Assembly (NCBI GenBank): GCA_963082875.1
Contig: OY720102.1
Coordinates: 2,976,001 to 3,040,000 of the forward strand
Source of the DNA: Corella eumyota
Taxonomy: Eukaryota > Chordata > Ascidiacea > Phlebobranchia > Corellidae
DNA: 64,000 nt
Reading direction: 5' to 3'
The translations under genes and the position numbers were made by a program. The first letter of the stretch is position 1; every line of letters begins with the position of its first letter. Positions 29,915-40,000 of this stretch are shown here, piece by piece. Below the pieces are notes generated by a model. It did not search any database, was not told where the DNA came from, and worked only from the letters and a program-made list of their open reading frames with translations.

Positions 29915-30600
29915 GTAACATATAGTCTTCTGAACGACAAGGTAAATATGTTAACTAAATTTTTTTTTAGTTAGAAATAAATAACTGTTTTTTAGCTTTT
30001 TTTAAGGTTTCAGATGACGATCTCGTGAACTTGGATGATCTGATGAGGAATAAAGAAATTATCTAAAGGATCTGATGATGATTTAATGAAGAATGGAGGA
30101 ACACCTGGAGGATCTAATTAGGAATCGAGAAACATAGGTAACATGTAGTCTTCTGAACGACAAGGTAAAAAGTTAACTAAATTTTTTTTTTAATTAGACA
30201 TAGGTAACTGCTTTTTAGCTTTCTTTTTAAGGTTTAAGATGACGATCTTGTGAACCTGGAGGATCTGGTGATCAATAAAAGAACATTTAAAGGATCTGAT
30301 GATGATCTGACGAAGAATGGATGATCTGATGAGGAATCGTAAAAGATAGGTAACATATAGTCTTCAGAGCGACAAGGTAAATGTGTTAACTAAATTTTTT
30401 TTTTAATTAGACATAGTTAACTGCTTTTTAGCTTTCTTTTTAAGGTTTCAGATGACGATCTCTTGAACGTGGAAGATCTGATGAGGAGTAAAGAAACATC
30501 TGAAGGATCTGATCATGATTTAATGAAAAATAAAGAACATGTAGAGAATATGATGATGATCTGAATGGAAATGTAGGAATATAGGTAACATATAGGCTTC

Positions 30601-31785
30601 CAAAAGACAAGGTAAAATATTTTTATTGTGATTTTTTTTTTTTTTATAATTTTAAATATATTTTAATTTTGTTTTTTTTTATAATGTTAACAACTAATTT
30701 TAATGACTGCTTTTTCATTAATGTTTGTGTGGTAGAACATGTACTAATTAAATTTATATGCTTCCACCTAATAAAAGGCCTACCCTTAAGGCAATGGCCG
30801 AAACTTGTCATGTTTAAGATACTGTTTATTACAGATATTATACTCAATTGACCTAATACTAGGATCAGCCTAGTTAAATAAGGAGGGTCGTCAGTCTTAC
30901 GTTGCCTTTAGCTCGTGCGCGTGTTGCAACACATCGCTCCGTTCGTCGCTTTGGTTTGCGTCGCTTTCGTCGTTCGTCGCTTACGTCGTTCGTCGTTTAC
31001 GTTGTTCGTCGCTTACGTCGTTCGTCGCTTACGTCGTTCGTCGCTTACGTCGTTCGTCGCTTACGTCGTTCGTCGCTTTCGTTTCGTTCGTCGCTTTAGT
31101 CGGTTCGCTTCAGCTGTAACGTAACGTCAGTTTGCGTCACTTCAGTTTTTACACGTCAGTTTGCGTCGCTTTCGTTGTTACGTCAGTTGTGTCGCTTCAG
31201 TTGCCGTCGCTACATTACCATCCGCTAGATGGAGCTCTGTAGACGTTAAAGTCAACCGCTAGTAAGCGCACTAGAGTGCGATCAGCTGGAATCTACACGC
31301 CTCCTATTTGATTTGTTAGCTATTTGTTAGTTGACTAATAATTATCAAACCACTAATTATCAGTTACCTACTATTAATAAGTAGGCTACTCTTCGTGTTT
31401 TGTATTTGTTTAATAAATTGTTGTTTAGTGTTTTAATTTATTTTAATTACCTTACAATTAGTTTATTTGATTAAATATTAAATTAATATTAATTTAATTT
31501 GTTTATTTTAATAATTTTTCTTAATTATTTCCTAATATTATCCCTTTTTTAATGGTATTCATGCAATAAATAGGTATAACTAAATATTCAATTTTATATA
31601 TTTTTAATTAGATTAAACAATTGTACCAAATAACATATTAAATTCTTTTCAATTTTTCCGAGGTCACTTTGTCTACATTGTGCTTAATGCAATCCGGTGT
31701 TGCGGGTTAGGTTACACTTTGATAATGTCACTATCCAGTATATGTCACTCTTTGATGATGTCACCCTCTGATGATGTCACCCTTT
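30601..31785. repeat. Spacer block B1 with 16-bp TCGTCG minisatellite
   Basis: About 1.2 kb, in order: an AT-rich part with AATAAA at 30770-30775 and CTTAAGGCAATGGCC; a run of a 16-bp unit CTTACGTCGTTCGTCG (about 30950-31090); GTCAGTTTGCGTC words; an AT-rich part; and a tail with repeated GATGATGTCAC. The AATAAA sits about 200 bp after the terminal-exon-like unit of block A1, as a 3' end would. Nearly identical copies follow at B2 and B3. Confidence 0.75.
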
Positions 31786-33735
31786 GAATCGAGAAGAATA
31801 GGTAACATAAAGTCTTCTGAACGACAAGGTAATATGTTAACTAAATTTTTTTTTTGTAATTAGAATTGATAACTGCTTTCCAGCTTTCTTTTTAAGGTTT
31901 CAGATGACGATCTCATGAAACTGGAGAATCTAATGAAGAACATCTGGAGAATCTGATGAAGAATGGAGGAACACCTGGAGGATCTGTTAGAAATAAATAA
32001 CTGCTTTTTAGCTTTTTTTAAGGTTTCAGATGACGATCTCGTAAACTTGGATGATCTGATGAGGAATAAGGAAATTATCTAAAGGATCTGATAATGATTT
32101 AATGAAAATGGAGGAACAACTGGAGGATCTAATTAGGAATCGAGAAACATAGGTAACATATAGTCTTCTGAACGACAAGGTAAATGTGTTAACTAAATTT
32201 TTTTTTAATTAGACATTGATAACTGCTTTTCAGCTTTCTTTTTCTAAGGTTTCAGATGGCGATCTTGTGAACCTGGGGGGTCTGATAAGGAGTAAAGAAA
32301 ACATCTGGAGGATTTGATGATGATTTAATGAAAAATAGAGGAACACTTGGAGGATCTGATGGGGAATCGAGAAACATAGGTAACATGTGGTCTTCTGAAC
32401 AACAAGGTAAATGTGTTAACTAAATTTTTTTTAATTAGACATTGATAACTGCTTTTCAGCTTTCTTTTTCTAAGGTTTCAGATGGCGATCTTGTGAACCT
32501 GGGGGATCTGATGGGGAGTAAAGAAAACATCTGGAGGATTTGATGATGATTTAATGAAGAATGGAGGAACACCTGGAGGATCTGATGAGGAATCGAGAAA
32601 CATAGGTAACATGTAGTCTTCTTAATGACAAGGTAAATGTGTTAACTAAATTTTTTTTTTAATTAGACATACATAACTGCTTTTTAGCTTTCTTTTTGAG
32701 GTTTCAGATGACGATCTCAAGAACCTGAAGGATCTGGTGATCAACAGAAAAACATCTGGAGGATTTGATGATAATCTGACGAAGAATGAATGATCTGATA
32801 AGGAATCAAGAAAGATAGGTAACATATAGTCTTCTGAACGACAAGGTAAAAAGTTAACTAAATTTTTTGTTCTTAATTAGACATAAATAACTGCTTTCCA
32901 GCTTTTTTTAAGGTTTCAGATGACGATCTCGTAAACTTGAATGATCTGATGAAAAATAAAGAAACATCTGAAGGATCTGATGATGATTTAATGAAGAATG
33001 GAGGAACACCTGGAGGATCTGATGAGGAATCGAGAAAGATAGGTAACATATAGTCTTCTGAACGACAAGGTAAATATGTTAACTAAATTTTTTTTTAGTT
33101 AGAAATAATTAACTGCTTTTTAGCTTTTTTTAAAGTTTCAGATGACGATCTCGTGAACTTGGATGATCTGATGAGGAATGAAGAAATTATTTAAAGGATC
33201 TGATGATGATTTAATGAAGAATGGAGGAACACCTGGAGGATCTAATTAGGAATCGAAAAATATAGGTAACATGTAGTCTTCTGAACGACAAGGTAAAAAG
33301 TTAACTAAATTTTTTTTTTAATTAGACATAGGTAACTGCTTTTTAGCTTTCTTTTTAAGGTTTAAGATGACGATCTTGTGAACCTGGAGGATCTGGTGAT
33401 CAATAAAAGAACATTTAAAGGATCTGATGATGATCTGACGAAGAATGGATGATCTGATGAGAAATCGTAAAAGATAGGTAACATATAGTCTTCAGAGCGA
33501 CAAGGTAAATGTGTTAACTAAATTTTTTTTTTAATTAGACATAGTTAACTGCTTTTTAGCTTTCTTTTTAAGGTTTCAGATGACGATCTCGTGAACCTGG
33601 AAGATCTGATGAGGAGTAAAGAAACATCTGAAGGATCTGATCATGATTTAATGAAAAATAAAGAACATGTAGAGAATATGATGATGATCCGAATGGAAAT
33701 GTAGGAATATAGGTAACATATAGGCTTCCAAAAGA
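31786..33735 (+). repeat. Tandem array block A2 (about 9-10 units)
   Basis: Same exon-intron-like units as A1. The second half (about 32.1-33.7 kb) closely repeats the order and variants of 29.1-30.6 kb, so blocks were copied as multi-unit segments. An open 123-nt unit lies at 32920-33042. One unit near 31.9 kb is fused with its neighbour. Confidence 0.75.
32920..33042 (+). other. Open exon-like unit, 123 nt, phase 1-1
   Basis: Open from TTTCAG to GTAACA in the common frame. It counterparts the copy at 29792-29914 in the duplicated segment. Confidence 0.55.
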
Positions 33736-34860
33736 CAAGGTAAAATATTTTTGATGTGATTTTTTTTTTTTTATAATTTTAAATATATTTTAATTTTGCT
33801 TTTTTTTATAATGTTAACAACTAATTTTAATGACTGCTTTTTCATTAATGTTTGTGTGGTAGAACATGTACTAATTAAATTTATATGCTTCCACCTAATA
33901 AAAGGCCTACCCTTAAGGCAATGGCCGAAACTTGTCATGTTTAAGATACTGTTTATTACAGATATTATACTCAATTGACCTAATACTAGGATCAGCCTAG
34001 TTAAATAAGGAGGGTCGTCAGTCTTACGTTGCCTTTAGCTCGTGCGCGTGTTGCAACACATCGCTCCGTTCGTCGCTTTGGTTTGCGTCGCTTTCGTTGT
34101 TCGTCGCTTACGTTGTTCGTCGCTTACGTCGTTCGTCGCTTACGTCGTTCGTCGCTTACGTCGTTCGTCGCTTACGTCGTTCGTCGCTTTCGTTTCGTTC
34201 GTCGCTTTAGTCGGCTCGCTTCAGCTGTAACGTAACGTCAGTTTGCGTCACTTTAGTTTTTACACGTCAGTTTGCGTCGCTTTCGTTGTTACGTCAGTTG
34301 TGTCGCTTCAGTTGCCGTCGCTACATTACCATCCGCTAGATGGAGCTCTGTAGACGTTAAAGCCAACCGCTAGTAAGCGCACTAGAGTGCGATCAGCTGG
34401 AATCTACACGCCTGCTATTTGATTTGTTAGCTATTTGTTAGTTGACTAATAATTATCAAACCACTAATTATCAGTTACCTACTATTAATAAGTAGGCTAC
34501 TCTTCGTGTTTTGTATTTGTTTAATAAATTGTTGTTTAGTGTTTTAATTTATTTTAATTACCTTACAATTTGTTTATTTGATCAAATATTTAATTAATAT
34601 TAATTTAATTTGTTTATTTTAATAATTTTTCTTAATTATTTTTTAATGGTATTCATGCAATAAATAGGTATAACTAAATATTTAATTTTATATATTTTTA
34701 ATTAGATTAAACAATTGTACCAAATAACATATTAAATTCTTTTCAATTTTTCCGAGGTCACTTTGTCTACATTGTGCTTAATGCAATCCGGTGTTGCGGG
34801 TTAGGTTACACTTTGATAATGTCACTATCCAGTATATGTCACTCTCTGATGATGTCAATC
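33736..34860. repeat. Spacer block B2
   Basis: Near-identical to B1: AATAAA at 33897-33902, 16-bp TCGTCG minisatellite at about 34.08-34.19 kb with fewer units, and the same AT-rich tail with GATGATGTC. A short internal deletion is visible relative to B1 in the AT-rich part near 34.64 kb. Confidence 0.75.
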
Positions 34861-37525
34861 TTTGAATCGAGAAGAATAGGTAACATAAAGTCTTCTGAAC
34901 GACAAGGTAATATGTTAACTAAATTTTTTTTTTGTAATTAGAATTGATAACTGCTTTCCAGCTTTCTTTTTAAGGTTTCAGATGACGATCTCATGAACCT
35001 GGAGAATCTAATGAGGAACATCTGGAGGATCTAATGAAGAATAGAGGAACACCTGGAGGATCTGATGAGGAATCGAGAAAGATAGGTAACATATAGTCTT
35101 CTGAACGACAAGGTAAAAAGTTATTTAATTTTTTTTTTTAATTAGACATTGATAACTGCTTTTTAGCTTTTTTTTTAAGGTTTCAGATGACGATCTCGAG
35201 AACCTGGAGGATCTGGTGATCAATAAAAGAACATCTGGAAGATTTGATGATGATCTGACGAAGAATGGATGATCTGATGAGGAATCGAGAAAGATAGGTT
35301 ACATATAGTCTTCTGAACGACAAGGTAAAAAGTTATTAATTTTTTTTTTTATTTAGACATTGGTAACTGCTTTTCAGCTTTTTTAAGGTTTCAGATGGCG
35401 ATTTCGTGAACCTGGAGGATCTTGATGAGGAAAAAAGAAACATCTGAACAATCTGATGATGATTTAATGAAGAATGGAAAAACTCCTGGAGGATCTGATG
35501 AGGAATCGAGAAACATAGGTAACATGTAGTATTCTGAACAACAAGGTAAATGTGTTATCTAAATTTTTTTTAATTAGAGTTGGATAACTGCTTTTTAGCT
35601 TTTTTTTAAGGTTTCAGATGACAATCTCGTGAACCTGGAGGACCTGGTGATCATTGGAAGAACCTTTGAAGGATCTGATGATGATCTGACCAAGATTGGA
35701 TGATCTGATGAGGAATCGAGAAAAATAGGTAACATGTAGTCTTCAGAACGACAAGGTAAATGTGTTAACTAAATTATTTTTGTATTAGACATAGATAACT
35801 GCTTTTTAGATTTCTTTTTAAGGTTTCAGATGACGATCTCGTGAACCTGGAGGATCTGGTAATTAATAGCAGAACATTTGGAGGATCTGATGATGATCTA
35901 ACAAAGAATGGATGATCTGATGAGGAATCGAGAAAGATAGGTATCATATAGTCTTCTAAACGACAAGGTAAAGTGTTAACTAATTTTTTTTTTAATTAGA
36001 CATTGATAACTGCTTTTCAGCTTTTTCTAAGGTTTCAGATGGCGATCTCGTGAACCTGGGGAATCTGATGAGGATTAAGGAAACATCTGAAGGATTTGAT
36101 TTGATGATGATTTAATGAAGAATGGAGGAACACCTGGAGGATCTGATGAAGAATCGAGAAACATAGGTAACATGTAGTCTTCTGAACGACAAGGTAAATG
36201 TGTTAACTAAATTTTTTTTTAATTAGACATGCATAACTGCTTTTTAGCTTTTATTTTGAGGTTTCAGATGACGATCTCGAGAACCTGGAGGATCTGGTGA
36301 TCAATAGAAGAACATATGGAGGATTTGATGATGATTTAATGAAGAATGGATGATCTGATGAGGAATCGAGAAAGATAGGTAACATGTAGTCTTCTAAACG
36401 ACAAGGTAAAAAGTTAACTAATTTTTTTTCAATTAGACATAGGTAACTGCTTTTTAGCTTTTTTTTAAGGTTTCAGATGACGATCTCGAGAACCTGGAGG
36501 ATCTGGTGATCAATAGAAGAACATCTGGAGGATTTGATGATGATCTGACGAAGAATGGATGATCTGATAAGGAATCGAGAAAGATAGGTAACATATAGTC
36601 TTCTGAACGACAAGGTAAAAAGTTAATTATTTTTTTTATAATTAGACATTGATAACTGCTTTTCAGCTTTTTTAAGGTTTCAGATGGCGATCTCGTGAAC
36701 CTGGAGGATCTGATAAGGAATTAAGAAACATCTGAACGATTTGATGATGATTTAATGAAGAATGGAAGAACTCCTGGAGGATCTGATGAGGAATCGAGAA
36801 ACATAGGTAACTTGTAGTCTTCTGAACAACAAGGTAAATGTGTTATCTAAAACGACAAGGTAAATGTGTTAACTAAACTTTTTTTAATTAGACATACATA
36901 ACTGCTTTTTAGCTTTTTTTTTTGAGGTTTCAGATGACGATCTCGAGAACCTGGAGGATCTGGTGATCAACAGAAGAACATCTGGAGGATTTGATGATGA
37001 TCTGACGAAGAATGGAGGATCTGATGAGGAATCGAGAAAGATAAGTAACATATAGTCCTCTGAACGACAAGGTAAAAAGTTAACTAAAATTTTTTTCTTA
37101 ATTAGACATAGTTAACTGTTTTCCAGCTTTTTTTAAGGTTTCTGATGACGATCTCGTGAACTTGGATGATCTGATAAGGAATAAAAAAACATCTGAACGA
37201 TCTGATGATAATTTAATGAAGAATGGAGGAACTCCTGGAGGATCTGATGAGGAATCGAGAAACATAGGTAACATGTAGTCTTCTGAACGACAAGGTAAAA
37301 AGTTAACTAAATTTTTTTCTTAATTAGACATAAATAACTGCTTTCCAGCTTTTTTTAAGATTTCAAATGACGATATGGTAAACTTGAATGATCTGATGAA
37401 AAATAAAGAAACATCTGAAGAATCTGATGATGATTTAATGAAAAATAAAGAACATCTAGAGAAGATGATGATGATCTGAATGGAAATGTAGGAATATAGG
37501 TAACATATAGGCTTCCAAAAGACAA
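34861..37525 (+). repeat. Tandem array block A3 (about 13 units)
   Basis: Exon-intron-like units as in A1. A partial unit duplication lies near 36.84 kb. The last unit (about 37.37-37.48 kb) again has the terminal-exon-like ending (EKMMMI then TGA), but its splice-acceptor AG reads AA. Confidence 0.7.
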
Positions 37526-38640
37526 GGTAAAATATTTTTATTGTGATTTTTTTTTTTTGTAATTTTAAATATATTTTAATTTTTTTTTTTTTTATAATAT
37601 TAACAATTAATTTTAATGACTGCTTTTTCATTAATGTTTGTGTGGTACCCTTAAGGCAATGGCCGAAACTTGTCATGTTTAAGATCCTGTTTATTACAGA
37701 TATTATACTCAATTGACCTAATACTAGGATCAGCCTAGTTAAATAAGGAGGGTCGTCAGTCTTACGTTGCCTTTAGCCCGTGCGCGTGTTGCAACACATC
37801 GCTCCGTTCGTCGCTTTGGTTTGCGTCGCTCTCGTCGTTCGTCGTTTACGTCGTTCGTCGCTTTCGTCGCTTACGTCGTTCGTCGCTTACGTCGTTCGTC
37901 GCTTACGTCGTTCGTCGCCTTCGTTTCGTTCGTCGCTTTCGTTTCGTTCGTCGCTTTAGTCGGTTCGCTTCAGCTGTAACGTAACGTCAGTTTGCGTCAC
38001 TTCAGTTTTTACACGTCAGTTTGCGTCGCTTTCGTTGTTACGTCAGTTGTGTCGCTTCAGTTGTCGTGGCTACATTACCATCTGCTAGATAGAGCTCTGT
38101 AGACGTTAAAGTCAACCGCTAGTTAGCGCACTAGAGTGCGATCAGCTGGAATCTACACGCCTGCTATTTGATTTGTTAGCTATTTGTTAGTTGACTAATA
38201 ATTATCAAACCACTAATTATCAGTTACCTACTATTAATAAGTAGGCTACTCTTCGTGTTTTGTATTTGTTTAATAACTTGTTGGTTAGTGTTTTAATTTA
38301 TTTTAATTACCTTACAATTTGTTTATTTGATCAAATATTTAATTAATATTAATTTAATTTGTTTATTTTAATAATTTTTCTTAATTATTTCCTAATATTA
38401 TCCCTTTTTTTTAATGGTATTCATGCAGTAAATAGGTATAACTAAATATTTAATTTTATATATTTTTAATTAAATTAAACAATTGTACCAAATAACAATT
38501 AAATTCTTTTCAATTTTTCCGAGGTCACTTTGTCTACATTGTGCTTAATGCAATCCGGTGTTGCGGGTTAGGTTACACTTTGATAATGTCACTATCCAGT
38601 GATGTCACTCTTTGATGATGTCACCCTCTGATGATGTCAC
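37526..38640. repeat. Spacer block B3
   Basis: Third copy of the spacer block. The part containing AATAAA in B1 and B2 is missing here (GTGTGGT joins directly to ACCCTTAAGG). The minisatellite (about 37.82-37.96 kb) is a different length again. Confidence 0.75.
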
Positions 38641-38763
38641 CCTTCGAATTAAGAAGAATAGGTAACATAAAGTCTTCTGAACGACAAGGTAATATGTTAA
38701 CTAATTTTTTTTTTTGTAATTAGAATTGATAACTGCTTTCCAGCTTTCTTTTTAAGGTTTCAG

Positions 38764-38877
38764 ATGACGATCTCATAAACCTGGAGGATCTGATGGGGAA
38801 CAAAGGAACATCTGGAGAATCTAATGCTGATTTGATGAAGAAATATCTGGAGGATCTGATGAGGAATCGAGAAATAG
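38764..38877 (+). other. Open exon-like unit, 114 nt, phase 1-1
   Basis: Bounded by TTTCAG and GTAACA, no stop. The second half reads LEDLMRNREI, echoing LEDLM in the first half, which suggests an internal duplication. It is followed by a second open unit of the same length at 38979-39092. Confidence 0.55.
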
Positions 38878-38978
38878 GTAACATATAGCCTGCAGAACGA
38901 CAAGGTAAAATTGTTAACTAAATTTTTTTTTAGTTAGACATGGATAACTGCTTTTCAGCTTTCTTTTTAAGGTTTCAG

Positions 38979-39092
38979 ATGACGATCTCATGAACCTGGA
39001 GGATCTAATGGGGAACAAAGGAACACCTGGTGAATCTAATGCTGATTTAATGAAGAAACATCTGGAGGATCTGATGAGGAATCGAGAAATAG
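38979..39092 (+). other. Open exon-like unit, 114 nt, phase 1-1
   Basis: Same borders, length and frame as the preceding unit. The two would splice together in frame into a 76-codon acidic segment. Confidence 0.55.
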
Positions 39093-39600
39093 GTAACATA
39101 TAGCCTTCTGAACGACAAGGTAAAATTGTTAACTAAATTTTTTTTTAGTTAGACATGGATAACTGCTTTTCAGCTTTCTTTTTTAGGTTTGAGATAACAA
39201 TCTCATGAACCTGGAGGATCTAATGAGGTTTAGAGGAATATTTGGAGGATTTGATGATGATTTAATAAAGAATGGAGGAACATCTGGACGATCTGATCAT
39301 GATCTGACGAAGAAGGGATGATCTGATAAGGAATCTAGAAAGATAGGTAACAAGTAGTCTTCTGAACAACAAGGTAAATATGTTAACTAAATTTTTTTTT
39401 AATTAGACATAGATAACTGCTTTTCAGCTTTCTTTTTTAGGTTTCAGATGACGGTCTCTCGTGAACCTGGAGAATCTAATGAGGAACATCTTGAGGATCT
39501 GAAGAAGAATGGAGGAACACCTGGAGGATCTGATGAGGAATCAAGAAAGATAGGTAACATATAGTCTTCTGAACAACAAGGTAAAATGTTAACTATTTTT

Positions 39601-40000
39601 TTTGGAGACCAAAAAGGTGATTCCTTTTGGCTACTATTTTTGTTTTGTATTTGTTTAATAAATTGTTGGTTAGTGTTTTAATTTGTTTTTATTACCTTAC
39701 AATTTGTTTGTTTGATTAAATATTTAATTAATATTAATTTAATTCGTTTGTTTTAATAATTTTTTTTAATTATTTCCTAATATTATCCCTTTTTTAATGG
39801 TATTAATGCAATAAATAGGTATAACTAAATAATTAATTTTTAATTAAATTAAACCATTGTACCAAATAACATATTAAATTCTTTTCAATTTTTTAGGTAA
39901 TTTTGTCTACAAAGTGTTTAATGCAATCCAGTGTTGCGTATTACGTTACACTTTTGATGATGTTACTCTTTGATGATGTCACTCTCTGATGATGTCACTC
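39601..40000. repeat. Partial spacer block (tail only), junction to the next array
   Basis: Matches only the AT-rich tail of B1-B3 (TTTTGTATTTGTTTAATAA onward). Its start GACCAAAAAGGTGATT also occurs near 26.61 kb at the other edge of the domain. It ends in GATGATGTCACTC words that grade into the next array. Confidence 0.65.

Larger units (their letters stand above)
27021..30600 (+). repeat. Tandem array of exon-intron-like units, block A1 (about 17 units)
   Basis: Units of about 215 bp. Each has a T-rich tract ending TTTAAGGTTTCAG, an exon-like segment of about 100-123 nt, a GTAACATATAG donor, GAACGACAAGG, and a T-rich stretch leading to the next TTTCAG. Read from AG to GT the segment is in the same frame in most copies and symmetric (phase 1 at both ends), encoding an acidic Gly/Asp/Leu/Met-rich peptide such as DDLVNLEDLMRN...GGSDEESRKI. 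Many copies carry stops (for example a TGA after KNG), so as a gene it would be largely decayed. The last unit (30452-30564) ends in a different stop after ENMMMI, like a terminal exon. Confidence 0.75.
38641..39600 (+). repeat. Tandem array block A4 (about 5 units)
   Basis: Holds two consecutive open units of 114 nt (38764-38877 and 38979-39092), both phase 1-1 and both ending LEDLMRNREI. The remaining units contain stops. Confidence 0.7.

Noticed and set aside
30902-38000. Arg/Ser-rich frames over the TCGTCG minisatellites
   Set aside because: Produced by a 16-bp unit shifting through all frames; no start context, splice sites or homology.
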